From: Syntrophales bacterium
GTDB lineage: Bacteria; Desulfobacterota; Syntrophia; Syntrophales; PHBD01
Length of the DNA: 64,000 nucleotides
Direction of reading: 5' to 3'
Assembly (NCBI GenBank): GCA_035363115.1
Contig: DAOSEM010000012.1
Location: 1-64,000 of the forward strand
The notes under the pieces: generated by a model
What the model was told of the DNA's origin: nothing
Seen by the model: the letters and a program-made list of their open reading frames with translations, nothing else
The model's database searches: none
Shown: positions 34,707 to 44,374 of the stretch, in pieces
How the letters are laid out: each line of letters starts with the position of its first letter
Position numbering within the stretch: the stretch's first letter is position 1
Translations under genes and position numbers: made by a program

Positions 34707-35117
34707 TCAGGTTGGGTTATCCGAACGATTGATTACCGCGATCTGGTCGTTGAGGGTCCAGTAATCGTAGATGTACCCGATTCCCAGGAGTCCCAGCGTA
34801 CAGAGATACAGGATGCCCGTGATCCACTTTCCCATGTACATGCGATGAATCCCGAGCACGCCGACAAATGTGAGCAGAATCCAGGCGACGTTGTAGTCGA
34901 CCTTCCCCTCCAGGAACCGCAGGTTCGCCTTGCGCGCCATGGAAGGGATGAAGAAAACGTCGATGAGCCAGCCGATTCCCAGGAGGCCCAGGGTGCAGAA
35001 CCAGATCGTCCCAGTGACGGGCTTTCCGAAATAGAACCGGTGGGATCCGGTGAAGCCGAAGATCCACAGGACATACCCGATGAATGGACTGTGAGGTTTC
35101 AGAACGCCTTCATTCAT
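34707..35117 (-). CDS. TM2-domain membrane protein (duplicated)
   Basis: A 136-residue protein made of two TM2-like units, each two hydrophobic helices joined by a short loop: FTGSHRFYFGKPVTGTIWF ... IGWLIDVFFIP and VLGIHRMYMGKWITGILYL ... IGYIYDYWTL. The G-x-HRFYxGK motif is diagnostic. Function unknown. AGGGGGGAG before the ATG at 35117 sets the start. Confidence 0.9.
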   Translation of the reverse strand: MNEGVLKPHSPFIGYVLWIFGFTGSHRFYFGKPVTGTIWFCTLGLLGIGWLIDVFFIPSMARKANLRFLEGKVDYNVAWILLTFVGVLGIHRMYMGKWITGILYLCTLGLLGIGYIYDYWTLNDQIAVINRSDNPT

Positions 35118-35253
35118 TGTCTCCCCCCTGATGGCGCCGGATCGAGGACCTGACGGGATCCGCGTCTGCTCCTCCTCCGCGCCCCTTCCTCGATAGCCTG
35201 GCGCCTCGGAGACAGGGTGCATCCTCTATGCACCGGAGTGAACAAAGACCGCT

Positions 35254-36702
35254 CTATCGCTTCGGCCGGACCCGGTCCATGGCCTGTTCGTATGCGTAGG
35301 CAAGCTGGAGGACGGTAAGGTCCGCCCCCGGTTTTCCGATGACCTGCAGGCCCATGGGGAGTCCGGTGTCATTGAAACCGACCGGCACGCTGATCGTCGG
35401 CAGTCCGGCCAGACTCGGCCCGATCACCACCTCCATCCAGCGGTGGTAGGTGTCCATCGTCCTTCCGGCGATTTCCTTCGGCCAGTGCACGCCGGCGTTG
35501 AACGGAAACACCTGGGCGCTGGGCAGGAGCAGGCATTCGTATTTCCGGAACAGGGCGTCGAGGGCCAGGTACCAGGCGCTCCGGTCGACGGTGGCCCGGT
35601 AGACCGCATCGCCCCTGATCTCCAGGCCGTTTTCCACCTCCCAGACGGCCTCCGGCTTCATCAGTGCCCTCCACTCGGGCACGCGGTAGAAGGGGCCGGC
35701 GATCCCCGCGAGGAGGAATCCCCTCAGGGTCAGCCATGTCTCCCACAGGCGCTCGGGAGAAAAAGCGGGAAGCGCCTCCTCCACGATGCAGCCGATGGCT
35801 TCGAAGGTTTTGATGGCCCCGCCGCACAGATCCAGGACGCCCGGCTCCATGGCCAGATAGCCGCCGACATCGCCCATCCAGGCCACCCGGACTCCCTTGA
35901 AATCCCTTTCCAGGGACCGGGTAAAAACATCCGGATTCTCCCGGATGGAAAGGGGGGCCCGGGAATCGAAACCGGCCTGCACGGACAGGAGCATGGCGAG
36001 ATCCGAGACGTTCCGGGCCATGGGGCCCTCCGTTGCCAGCTGCTGGTAGAAGACGTCGAGGGTCGGGCCGTAGGGAACGCGGCCGAAAGAGGGGCGGAAG
36101 CCGAAGACGTCGTTGTAGGCCGCGGGGTTGCGCAGGGAACCCATCATGTCGCTGCCGTCGGCGACGGGGAGCATGTGCAGGGCCAGGGCGACCGCCGCGC
36201 CTCCGCTGCTTCCGCCCGCCGTTTTCGTCCGGTCGAAGGCGTTGAGGGTCGTGCCGAAGACCTCGTTGTAGGTCTGAGAGCCCAGGCCGAACTCCGAGGT
36301 GTTTGTTTTGCCGATGACAATCGCGCCGCTCCGCCTGGCCCGCTCGACGATGAAGGCGTCCTGAAGAGGGATGTTGTCTTTCAGGATCGGGGATCCAAGG
36401 GTGGTGGGAATGCCGGCTGTGAGGGCCAGATCCTTGGGAGCCTGGGGAAATCCGTGCATCCAGCCCAGGTATTCCCTCCGGGCGAGCTGCCGGTCCCGCT
36501 CGTCGGCCTGGTCGAGAAGCTCCTCGCGGTCCTGGAGAGAGACGATGGCGTTGACCTCCGAATTGAGGCGGTCGATCCGGTCGAGGAAGGCCTCCATGAC
36601 TTCCCGGCAGGAGACCTGCTTTTCCCGGATGGCCCGCGACAGATCGACGGCGTCCATGGCCGTGATTCCCTCTCCCGTGTCCACAAGCGGTTTTCGGATC
36701 AT
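35254..36702 (-). CDS. Amidase signature-family hydrolase
   Basis: A 482-residue amidase. The Ser-cisSer-Lys triad is visible: Lys in APKDLA, cis-Ser in DGSDMMGSLRNPA and nucleophile Ser in AGGSSGGAAVALA. The family includes amidases and Asp/Glu-tRNA amidotransferase A subunits; length and lack of gatB/C neighbours point to a stand-alone amidase. It overlaps the isochorismatase-like gene by ATGA, suggesting a shared catabolic role in which one enzyme hydrolyses a C-N bond and the other a further amide or carbamoyl group. Confidence 0.92.
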   Translation of the reverse strand: MIRKPLVDTGEGITAMDAVDLSRAIREKQVSCREVMEAFLDRIDRLNSEVNAIVSLQDREELLDQADERDRQLARREYLGWMHGFPQAPKDLALTAGIPTTLGSPILKDNIPLQDAFIVERARRSGAIVIGKTNTSEFGLGSQTYNEVFGTTLNAFDRTKTAGGSSGGAAVALALHMLPVADGSDMMGSLRNPAAYNDVFGFRPSFGRVPYGPTLDVFYQQLATEGPMARNVSDLAMLLSVQAGFDSRAPLSIRENPDVFTRSLERDFKGVRVAWMGDVGGYLAMEPGVLDLCGGAIKTFEAIGCIVEEALPAFSPERLWETWLTLRGFLLAGIAGPFYRVPEWRALMKPEAVWEVENGLEIRGDAVYRATVDRSAWYLALDALFRKYECLLLPSAQVFPFNAGVHWPKEIAGRTMDTYHRWMEVVIGPSLAGLPTISVPVGFNDTGLPMGLQVIGKPGADLTVLQLAYAYEQAMDRVRPKR

Positions 36703-37268
36703 GATGCCTGCCTCCACTCCGCCAGCAGGTCGTCCAGCTTCAGGATCCGGACCAGGGGATCCAGCGGCATCATTTTCAGCGCGGCAAGAAAGGTCTCGTG
36801 GATTTCCGGCCGATGGGCGGCGCAGCAGTCTTCAAGAATGACAGACCTGAAGTCGCAGGACAAACCGTCCATGGCCGTCATGTAGACGCATCCGGGCGTG
36901 GCGATGCCGGTGACGACGATCGTGTCCACCTTCCAGAGACGCAGCGTCATGTCCAGGTCCGTCTTGAAGAAGGCGCTCAGGCGCCGCTTTTCCAGGACGG
37001 TGTCCCCGGGCTCGGGCCCCAGTTCCTCGATGACCCGGACCCCGTCGGTACCCCGGATTGCATGGGGCTTCATCCGCCCGCTGAAGAGGAGGTCGCCCTC
37101 CAGGAAACTGTCATTGGCAAAGACGACGGGGATCCCCCGCGTGCGGCACTCCTTCAGCAAACGCTGGAGATTCGGGATGATCTTCATGAATTCGTTCGAC
37201 CTGCCTGCCGACAGGTGCATCCCCACATTGTCCCTGATCATGTCGACGACGATGAGAGCGGGTTTCAT
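36699..37268 (-). CDS. Isochorismatase-family cysteine hydrolase
   Basis: A 189-residue hydrolase with the triad Asp in LIVVDMI, Lys in LEKRRLSAF and Cys in TPGCVYMTAMDG. Family members include nicotinamidase, N-carbamoylsarcosine amidase and isochorismatase. The substrate is not evident. It is translationally coupled with the downstream amidase gene. The ATG at 37268 has GGAG upstream. Confidence 0.88.
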   Translation of the reverse strand: MKPALIVVDMIRDNVGMHLSAGRSNEFMKIIPNLQRLLKECRTRGIPVVFANDSFLEGDLLFSGRMKPHAIRGTDGVRVIEELGPEPGDTVLEKRRLSAFFKTDLDMTLRLWKVDTIVVTGIATPGCVYMTAMDGLSCDFRSVILEDCCAAHRPEIHETFLAALKMMPLDPLVRILKLDDLLAEWRQAS

Positions 37269-37405
37269 GCCTGCATTCTCCATTGGGTTTTTCGGGAAAG
37301 AGATAGCACAGCAAGGCACTTCATTGCTATAGACGGTCGAAGGGCGGAGAGATCCGCATCCCGTACCCGTCCATCACACAACCGCTCTCCGGAGAAGGAA
37401 CAGAC

Positions 37406-37669
37406 ATGCAGGCATACAGAATTTACAACCTGGTCATTGCCGCCGACGTAGACGAAGAAGCCCGCGAGTTTTACCGCCGGGAAATCGGCGGCACCCCTCC
37501 CGACGCGATGGAAGAACTGTCCCCTTCGGTGGATGTCCGCTGCAAAGACGGAACCGTGAAAACGATCCGGGACCGCATCAACGAAGAGATGGACGCCCGC
37601 AACGACTGGCTGAGAATGGGAATCCCCTGCGAACTCCACTGGCCCTTCCTCATCGGGGAGCTGCCGTGA
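37406..37669 (+). CDS. Uncharacterised small acidic protein
   Basis: An 87-residue soluble protein, rich in Asp, Glu and Arg, with no signal peptide or recognised motif. The centre (TVKTIRDRINEEMDARNDW) is helical. GGAGAAGGAA lies upstream of the ATG. Single gene, divergent from the isochorismatase gene. Confidence 0.6.
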   Translation: MQAYRIYNLVIAADVDEEAREFYRREIGGTPPDAMEELSPSVDVRCKDGTVKTIRDRINEEMDARNDWLRMGIPCELHWPFLIGELP

Positions 37670-37802
37670 ATTGTTCTGCGGAATTGCGTCCCGAGGAAAA
37701 TCGGAGGTGTGGATCGTTCCTCCCTTAGGATTTGATTTAATTTACATGGCATTCTAAGAGGGGCGATTCTTGGAGGAGGGCGGATTCCGGGATCGACAGC
37801 GT

Positions 37803-38678
37803 ATGTCTGGTTACTTCAAGCTACTCTTCGCCTGCGTCATCTGGGGCACGGGCTGGACGACAGCCCGCTATTCGGTCGTTCACCTGGGGCCTTTTCTCAC
37901 GGGAGAGTACCGGTTCATCCTTTCCTTCCTGTTCTCCCTGCCGTTCCTTTTCTTCCTGAAATCGTTCCGCTTCTCTTTCAGGACCGTTCTTTACATGATC
38001 CCCCTGGCCCTGACGGGCTATTACCTGAACAACCTGATGGCATACCTGGGCCTCAACTACACGACCGGAACAACGGCCTCGATCATCGTCATGACTAATC
38101 CGATGAACATCGCGGTGCTCTCGTACTTCATCCTCAAGGACAGGCTGAACGCGGCGGGCGTTCTTTCCATCCTCCTCTCCGTCGCGGGCGCCCTCATCGT
38201 CGTCGTCAAGGGAGACTTCATGTCCATCGTCACTATGGACGTGAACGTCGGGAACCTGCTCATCGTCGGCTGCGCCCTCAGCTGGTCCATCTACTCGATC
38301 CTGATCAAGATATTGGAAGACAAGGTGACGTCGGTCGAAAACATCACCTATGGCACCCTGTTTGCCGCCATCGGATTCCTTCCGTTCAGCCTTGAACCAG
38401 CCTCGGCGGGAAGCATCAGCGCTGCATTGGTTGCTGCGCTGATCTTTCTCTCCCTTTTCAATACGAACCTGGCCTTCTACTTCTGGAGCGAGGGCATCAA
38501 GGACGCCAACCCGAACTCCGCCGCCGTCTTTTTCGGGCTCATTCCCCTGTCCGCCGCCGTTACGGAAAACATCGTTTTCGGAGAGCGCATGGCCCTTTAC
38601 CACGTCATCGGGGCGCTGCTCATCTTCCTGGGCATCCTCCTGTACGTGGTCACGAAGCGGAACGATATCAAGATGTAA
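37803..38678 (+). CDS. DMT-superfamily (EamA) transporter
   Basis: A 291-residue membrane protein with ten helices in two EamA repeats: the first begins LLFACVIWGTGWTTARYSV, the second at LLIVGCALSWSIYSILIKIL. The family exports amino acids, nucleotides or other metabolites. The start is ambiguous: ATG 37803 gives the usual N-terminus but its only Shine-Dalgarno is 23 bp away, whereas TTG 37770 has AGAGGGG seven bases upstream and would add eleven residues. Confidence 0.88.
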   Translation: MSGYFKLLFACVIWGTGWTTARYSVVHLGPFLTGEYRFILSFLFSLPFLFFLKSFRFSFRTVLYMIPLALTGYYLNNLMAYLGLNYTTGTTASIIVMTNPMNIAVLSYFILKDRLNAAGVLSILLSVAGALIVVVKGDFMSIVTMDVNVGNLLIVGCALSWSIYSILIKILEDKVTSVENITYGTLFAAIGFLPFSLEPASAGSISAALVAALIFLSLFNTNLAFYFWSEGIKDANPNSAAVFFGLIPLSAAVTENIVFGERMALYHVIGALLIFLGILLYVVTKRNDIKM

Positions 38679-38756
38679 TCTTTTTTATTTTTCACAGGAT
38701 AGTACGAGCCCCGATTTGCACATTGTTTGATAAACCGAAAGGGGGGCTTATTGAAT

Positions 38757-38831
38757 ATGACCATTTATCGAATGCATCATGGAATGAAACGTGTTACGTA
38801 TCCTCGTCGTAAAGATGAAAGAAAATTATAA
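38757..38831 (+). CDS. Possible 24-codon small ORF
   Basis: An ORF reading MTIYRMHHGMKRVTYPRRK and ending with a basic tail, preceded by GGGGGG at 10 bp and lying just upstream of the secreted protein gene at 38844. It is basic and might be a leader or a small protein. Evidence is only the ORF and a ribosome site. Confidence 0.2.
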   Translation: MTIYRMHHGMKRVTYPRRKDERKL

Positions 38832-38843
38832 AGGAGAAAGAAC

Positions 38844-39194
38844 ATGGAGAAGATTGGTTTGGCGATTTTGATGGTTTTCATAATGGCAACATCTTCCTTT
38901 GCATGGGACCCATCTGGAACGTGGGGCATTGAAGGCCGTACCGATGCCAACTTGAAGGTAGATTGTAAAGGACATTCTTGTTCATGTACATTTCAGTCGG
39001 CCTATGGAAAATTCGAAGCAACCGGCTATGTAAGAGACAACAAACTGATCCTCGCTTATAATTATCTAACGGCAGTGAGCAGCAATAGTTATGGCTTTAT
39101 AGTCTATGAACGAAAGGCTGATAACAGGATGGCAAAAAAGACTTATGATCTTAATGGAAAGTTAGTTGTCACCGACAATTGGTTCAGGAAATAA
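38844..39194 (+). CDS. Small secreted protein of unknown function
   Basis: A 116-residue protein with a signal peptide cleaved near SSFA. The mature part is beta-rich (GTWGIEGRTDANLKVDCKG, YGKFEATGYVRDNKLILAYNYL), like a small lipocalin or avidin-type barrel reporting a strand ladder, and has three Cys (VDCKGHSCSCTF). Base composition is more AT-rich than neighbours. AAAGGAG before the ATG. No function assigned. Confidence 0.7.
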   Translation: MEKIGLAILMVFIMATSSFAWDPSGTWGIEGRTDANLKVDCKGHSCSCTFQSAYGKFEATGYVRDNKLILAYNYLTAVSSNSYGFIVYERKADNRMAKKTYDLNGKLVVTDNWFRK

Positions 39195-39216
39195 GAATCA
39201 TTATTCCAATGGGAAT

Positions 39217-39254
39217 AAAAAAGCCGTACCCCATGGCGGGTGTACGGCTTTTTT
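39217..39254. terminator. Bidirectional terminator
   Basis: AAAAAAGCCGTAC (39217-39229) and GTACGGCTTTTTTT (39242-39254) form a stem flanked by A and T runs, so it can end both the secreted-protein transcript and the convergent acyl-CoA ligase transcript. Confidence 0.9.
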
Positions 39255-39274
39255 TCGGGTGTATCCGGAAGGTC

Positions 39275-41068
39275 TCAATAGAGAGCCAGAAGCGGTTCTC
39301 TATATTGTTTCAGGACATTGCTTCTTTTGAGCTTCATGGTCTGGGTCAGCATGCCGTTCGCGACCGTGAAGTCTTCCGCAACAAAAAGGAACTTCTGCGG
39401 CACTTCATAACCGCCGAATGACTTGCGCAAATACTCGATAATTTTTTTGGACAGATGGTCCTTTAACGCTTCGCTTTGGAGTGTCTCTTCCAGCGTGTCC
39501 TTGACCCACGCCTGGGTCTCGGGATCGGCTTTCAGGGCGGCAAAGTCGGGAACGACAACGGCCACGTTGAACTCTTTCCCCTCGCCATAGATGATGGTGT
39601 TGGCGACCCAGGGCATAAGCTTCATTTCATTTTCAATGCTTTCGGGATGCACATACTTGCCGTTGGCCAGCTTGTACTCGTCCTTGAAGCGGCCGGTAAT
39701 ATGCAGAAAGCCTTCCTCGTCGAACCAGCCGCGGTCTCCCGTGCGAATGCCCGCAAAGCCGTTCCACTGGTCCGGCATCATGACCTCTTCGTTGATCCTG
39801 GGCTTGTTGTAGTAGCCCATCATGACCTGGGGCCCGTAAACGCAAATCTCGCCGTCGAGGCTGCCCTCCTCCACGCGGGATTTGTCGATCACGACATTCG
39901 TGTGCTTGATGGGCCTGCCTACCGTTCCCAGCTTGTTGCCGAATTCGGTGCAGTTGAGGGTAATGCCGGCCGATGTCTCCGTCATGCCGTAGCAATCGTA
40001 GGTCGGCTGGCCGATATCCCGGAAGAAAAGGGCGATTTCCGGCTTTAGAAGTGCGCTGGCGCTCACGATGAATTTCAGATTGCCGCCGAAAATGGCACGG
40101 ACCTTGGAAAAGACCAGTTCATCATAATCTTTGAATTCTTTTGTCTTCTCGGGCAGATCTCGGTTTTTGGCCGCTTCCGCCAGCGCCGCGTCAAAAAACT
40201 GCTTTTTCACGGGATCGGCACTCACGGTCTGCATGATGGCGTCGTAAATCCTGGTAATGATGCGTGGAACGGCGTTAATCGCCGTGGGCTTGGATTCCTG
40301 GACGTTCTGCATGAATTTTTCCAGCGATTCGACAAAGGCGATCCCGCCACCGCAGTAAAGATAATTGTGCAGGTCGCAGTTCTGTCCATAGACGTGCGCC
40401 CAGGGCAGGATCGAGATCACCTGCGACGTCTCGTTGAGCTCGAACGTATCGATGCTGGATCTGGCGGCCCAGGTCGCATTTCCATGGGAGAGCATGACGC
40501 CCTTGGGATCGCCCGTGGTGCCGGAGGTGAAAATGATGTGTGCGAGGTCCGACCAGTGGGGCTTTGCGGAAGGAGCGGGGTTCTGCCTCCCCATCTCCTC
40601 CAGGGCGGAAAGGCTGTTTTCCCCGTCGCCGTAAACAGTGAAAATGTTTTTCAGCGTACTGATCTCCTGCGGGAAGTCTTTGACTTTTTCATAAACGCTC
40701 TCGTCCCGGACAAACAGGAATTTGATCGCTGCATCGCTGATGATGTATTTCCAGATTTTCGGGAGCTCCTGCAGATACATGGGTACGAATACCCCGCCCA
40801 GCCCGTGGACCGCCTGCTCGCAGACAAACCACTCGACGCAGTTGTTGATGATGATGCCGACTTTGTCACCTTTGGACAAACCGAGTTTCGCAAGAGCACC
40901 GCGGAGGTGATCGACCCGGTTGGCAATCTGCCTGCGCGTCAGCCATTCATACTGTCCGGATTCCTGATTTTTGACGCCGAAAAATCGGATGTCCGGCCAC
41001 TTGATTACGCTTTGTTCAAATAAATCGACCAAGTTGTTCGGGCTGTCATGAATTTCATCCGGGTTCAT
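39275..41068 (-). CDS. Long-chain acyl-CoA synthetase
   Basis: A 597-residue AMP-forming ligase that activates fatty acids with CoA. The AMP-binding P-loop is IIFTSGTTGDPKGVMLSHGN, with YGMTETSAG and TGDRGWFDEEGFLHITGRFKDEYKLANGKYVHP completing the adenylation motifs. The length and motif A/B spacing match FadD15/long-chain types. In syntrophic anaerobes such enzymes open beta-oxidation of acids. AAAGGAG precedes the ATG at 41068. It is divergent from the 746-residue unknown gene. Confidence 0.92.
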   Translation of the reverse strand: MNPDEIHDSPNNLVDLFEQSVIKWPDIRFFGVKNQESGQYEWLTRRQIANRVDHLRGALAKLGLSKGDKVGIIINNCVEWFVCEQAVHGLGGVFVPMYLQELPKIWKYIISDAAIKFLFVRDESVYEKVKDFPQEISTLKNIFTVYGDGENSLSALEEMGRQNPAPSAKPHWSDLAHIIFTSGTTGDPKGVMLSHGNATWAARSSIDTFELNETSQVISILPWAHVYGQNCDLHNYLYCGGGIAFVESLEKFMQNVQESKPTAINAVPRIITRIYDAIMQTVSADPVKKQFFDAALAEAAKNRDLPEKTKEFKDYDELVFSKVRAIFGGNLKFIVSASALLKPEIALFFRDIGQPTYDCYGMTETSAGITLNCTEFGNKLGTVGRPIKHTNVVIDKSRVEEGSLDGEICVYGPQVMMGYYNKPRINEEVMMPDQWNGFAGIRTGDRGWFDEEGFLHITGRFKDEYKLANGKYVHPESIENEMKLMPWVANTIIYGEGKEFNVAVVVPDFAALKADPETQAWVKDTLEETLQSEALKDHLSKKIIEYLRKSFGGYEVPQKFLFVAEDFTVANGMLTQTMKLKRSNVLKQYREPLLALY

Positions 41069-41372
41069 GTTCTCTCCTTTAAATCTGTATCGACGTAACT
41101 CTTCCGCCTTTTCAAAAACTTGCATTCTTCAAAAAGGCCACCCAATCCGCCTGAATAATCAGATGCTTGCCTGGTCAGTCCTTCAGAAATTTTTTAGGCT
41201 GATTCTATAAACACTGGTCATAAAGCAGTCAATTTGATATGTCGCTTCACGAAAAATAATGAATTATCCATAAATCATGGATTTGCCATTGTGCCGGCCC
41301 GTGGAGCAGCCGCCAATTCAATAATCACGCGAAAACGCCATAAGTCATTTATATAATGGGGGATTGCGAAAC
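41069..41372. other. Divergent promoter region
   Basis: AT-rich and without an ORF. ATCCAT-AAATC-ATGGAT at 41266-41282 is a short dyad that might be an operator for one of the divergent genes. No strong promoter boxes are clear. Confidence 0.35.
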
Positions 41373-43613
41373 ATGAATCAAACGGAGAAGGCGATATCCG
41401 CTATTTTGTCCACATTTCCAACGGCGGAATCTTTCGAATGGTTTTATCAAATGAGCGATAATTCAGAGATCTGTGATTCATTCATTTCGTTTGCCGTCCG
41501 AAACGGCGTCATCGACAGCCCGGACATGGAAAGCCTCGAACAGTTTATTCGTACCCATACGGACACCGCGGTGAAATTCAGGGTGCCCGAGAACATCAAT
41601 TTCGAGGAGCTGCTGAATCGTAAAAAAGAGAGCCTGAACCTGAATCTGTCGCTGCGGGCCTTGTGCAACCGAATCAACACAATCCTGACATCGCACCGGA
41701 TAGCCTTGCCACACGTCACCAATTCCATGCTCATACGACTGAAAAAAGAGCCCCTGGACACGCCGCACAAGCTGAATGTCCTGAGAAGCATTGCGTTCTG
41801 GCTGGGATATGAGCGGGCGGATATTGCCAAAAAGTGGAACTATGACGCTTTAACAAAACTGTTTCCCGAAAACCGCCGATCCCACAAATACAGCGAATAC
41901 AGCGAAGGCGTCCGGATCGGCTTTTCCCTCACGAGCCGGGGTGAAGTCATTGATCATGAAATCATCGGGTGGCTGAAGAAAACGATCAAGAATTACATCC
42001 ATGAGGAAATCGGCCACTTCCTTTATGGGAAATGGGGCAAAGTAAAAGCCTACGATATCACAACATTATATGTGGACTTCCCGAAAGAGAAGGAGGGCGG
42101 CAATCTCGAGCATTACAGGCAATGCCTGTGGAGCGCCGTCAGGCTGGCCCATCAGGTCGCCGTATGCTGGGCGCTTTCGAAATACGCCAGCAACAGCCGG
42201 TTTCTGTCCATGGCCATCGTCTCGGGAGATTACGCGACCCTGGACAAGCATCTCCTGCCGATCTTGAATGCCAAGCTGCCCGACGATCCGGTGATCCGCC
42301 TGTCGGACTATGCACGGCATGGCCTGCTCATCAACGATATCCGTGTCATCCTCTGCCAGAAACCCGCGGAAACCGGTTTATACAGCGGAGAATCGCTGCC
42401 CATCTGGTGGATAACCTCCCTGTGGACAACGCATTATTTCGATTTTGTGTCCGATCTGCTCCACGATGAGACGTTGCAAAATACCCCCGCTTCGATTGAA
42501 AAGCTGAACCAGTTGCTCTGGCCCACGGAAGACGCGGATTCCGCATCCTCCAAAATGACGGAGGATAATGCGATCACCACGTTCTTCAAATATCCCCACA
42601 ATTCCATGCTGGGGGTTGAGATCGCGAAAACCCTCTATTATCGAAAACGTTATTCGGAAGCGGCGGAGATCCTCCGAATCGTTCTGTCGATTAACGCCAA
42701 GGACCTGGTTGCGCGGACACTGCGCATGATGGTGCTGAGAAGCATGGCGATCGATACGCCTTCGCACCGGACGGCGGCCGCCGTGTATCGCCAGGCCAGA
42801 CAGGAAGCCGACAACGTCCTGGAATATTGCGACTGCCGGACGGAAGATTTCTATTGTGAATATGCCATCGTATTCATGACCGAAGCCTTGTCCACCGTCC
42901 GATACACACGGGCGCACCCGGAAGCCGTCTCCGATCCCAGAGAATTTCGAAAAATCAAACATGCCGTCTTTAAGGCGCTGGACCAGGCAAAGCATCTTTT
43001 TGAAAAGGGAATATCCATCTCCTCTTCCGCAACCCGCTCTTCCTATTTATTGAAAAGCGCCATTATGGTTCAGGCGATCTTGAGAAGCGATGACGAGCTG
43101 TTTATCAACCCGGACAAGCCGCTCGCCGCCGCCCTCGAAGTCGGCCAGCAGGATTCCATGGATGTGCAGTGGCAGGTCGGCCTGCGCCGCGCTGAGCTGC
43201 CCGTGCAGAAGCAGGATGAGCTGGTTGTAAAGCTGACAATCCAAAAAGGCGCCATTCATGATGTTTCAAGCGGCCTGTTCAGTTATCGGCCGACAACCCA
43301 ATTCTGCAATGCCGTCGTGTTGTGGGATTTCTTCACGGTACACACGGTACAGACGGCAAAACTGGTTCGGGAAAAACTGGAGAATGCCATAACCATTGCC
43401 CGGCGGGCACAGCAGGAAAATGTCTGCATCTATTCGTTTACCCGCTCTTACGGCGAGATGGTTACGGCTCAGGAATACATTGAGCACATGCAACGGGCGT
43501 TGAAAATGATCGATGAAGAAGTCGGCGGGGATTTGAGTGGTCGTGAAGATTCGGAAATCATTGTGGGACCGGCACGGGACAAACCGCCCAAGCTCTTTAC
43601 CCTCAATTTTTAA
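41373..43613 (+). CDS. Large uncharacterised helical protein
   Basis: A 746-residue soluble protein, almost wholly helical in appearance, with no catalytic motif I can name. The region about 410-560 has tetratricopeptide-like helices (TLYYRKRYSEAAEILRIVLSI; EYAIVFMTEALSTVRY). A patch of aromatic residues, IWWITSLWTTHYFDF, is notable. It may be a scaffold or regulator. GGGGATT lies before the ATG. Transcribed divergently from the acyl-CoA ligase; a functional link is possible but not shown. Confidence 0.65.
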   Translation: MNQTEKAISAILSTFPTAESFEWFYQMSDNSEICDSFISFAVRNGVIDSPDMESLEQFIRTHTDTAVKFRVPENINFEELLNRKKESLNLNLSLRALCNRINTILTSHRIALPHVTNSMLIRLKKEPLDTPHKLNVLRSIAFWLGYERADIAKKWNYDALTKLFPENRRSHKYSEYSEGVRIGFSLTSRGEVIDHEIIGWLKKTIKNYIHEEIGHFLYGKWGKVKAYDITTLYVDFPKEKEGGNLEHYRQCLWSAVRLAHQVAVCWALSKYASNSRFLSMAIVSGDYATLDKHLLPILNAKLPDDPVIRLSDYARHGLLINDIRVILCQKPAETGLYSGESLPIWWITSLWTTHYFDFVSDLLHDETLQNTPASIEKLNQLLWPTEDADSASSKMTEDNAITTFFKYPHNSMLGVEIAKTLYYRKRYSEAAEILRIVLSINAKDLVARTLRMMVLRSMAIDTPSHRTAAAVYRQARQEADNVLEYCDCRTEDFYCEYAIVFMTEALSTVRYTRAHPEAVSDPREFRKIKHAVFKALDQAKHLFEKGISISSSATRSSYLLKSAIMVQAILRSDDELFINPDKPLAAALEVGQQDSMDVQWQVGLRRAELPVQKQDELVVKLTIQKGAIHDVSSGLFSYRPTTQFCNAVVLWDFFTVHTVQTAKLVREKLENAITIARRAQQENVCIYSFTRSYGEMVTAQEYIEHMQRALKMIDEEVGGDLSGREDSEIIVGPARDKPPKLFTLNF

Positions 43614-43701
43614 CCGGTCGGATCACGCTGTGTCTCCCGGGCGGACAGGAATTCCAATACATCGCGTTTTTCAGGGCCAACTGCTTACTTTGCTTTCCGA
43701 C

Positions 43702-43735
43702 AAAAAAGCGGCTGAAGAGCAACCTCCAGCCGCTT
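43702..43735 (-). terminator. Intrinsic terminator after repeat protein gene
   Basis: AAGCGGCTG and CAGCCGCTT pair (43706-43714 with 43727-43735). On the minus strand a T run follows, placing it about 50 bp after the stop of the CVRC-repeat gene. Confidence 0.75.
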
Positions 43736-43787
43736 GAAAATCAGAACCATATGAAATCGAGGATACTGAAGTCCCCCCGCTTTCTAT

Positions 43788-44243
43788 TTATTTCACGCAG
43801 TTTTTGTTGCCGTCATAACGGAAGCCGGCCTTTTCATCACAGCGGACGCAATTGTCCTTTCCATTGTACTTCGAATAATGGAACCCGGCTTTCTCATCAC
43901 ATCGGACACAGTAATCTTTTCCATTGTACTTCGTATAACGGAAGCCCGCCTTCTCATCACAGCGGACGCAGTAATCTTTCCCGTTGTACTTCGTATAATG
44001 AAAACCCGCCCTCTCATCACAACGGACGCAATAGTCTTTTCCATTATACTTCGTGAAATGGAAGCCATCCTTGGTACTGCAAAAATTCTTGGGACCGGGA
44101 TTTGAGATGCCGGGATTGGCAATCCCTGGATTGGCTATGCCGGGATTTGCCAACCCGGGGTTTGCAACACTGCCGGCGAGAGCCAAGGTGGCCGATAAAC
44201 ACAGCGACACCGTTAAAAAAATGACCATTGCGATTCGATTCAT
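43788..44243 (-). CDS. Secreted tandem-repeat protein with CVRC units
   Basis: A 151-residue exported protein. After the signal peptide (ending LALA) come Asn-Pro-Gly pentads (NPGLANPGIANPGI) and then four 20-residue repeats GF(H/R)(F/Y)(T/S)KYNGKD(Y/N)CVRCDE(R/K)A plus a fifth partial unit ending GNKNCVK. Each unit has a CxxC pair, so the protein has about ten cysteines, pointing to metal binding or disulphide cross-linking in the periplasm. The DNA repeats are 60 bp and nearly identical, so unit number may vary. AAGGAGG precedes the ATG at 44243. Confidence 0.85.
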   Translation of the reverse strand: MNRIAMVIFLTVSLCLSATLALAGSVANPGLANPGIANPGIANPGISNPGPKNFCSTKDGFHFTKYNGKDYCVRCDERAGFHYTKYNGKDYCVRCDEKAGFRYTKYNGKDYCVRCDEKAGFHYSKYNGKDNCVRCDEKAGFRYDGNKNCVK

Positions 44244-44374
44244 GCCTTTCCTCCTTAATCGTAAGCTATTATTTTTTCCCCACGCAACCCTAAGGTGGTG
44301 GGACTCACGATCCATGGACAAAATGCGATCCGGCACAACCAGAAAACCAGACGCCTTGGGAAGCATTTCCCGAT

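Noticed and set aside
43800..44060. CRISPR-like direct repeats
   Set aside because: The 60-bp units abut with no spacers and are in frame within a secreted-protein gene.
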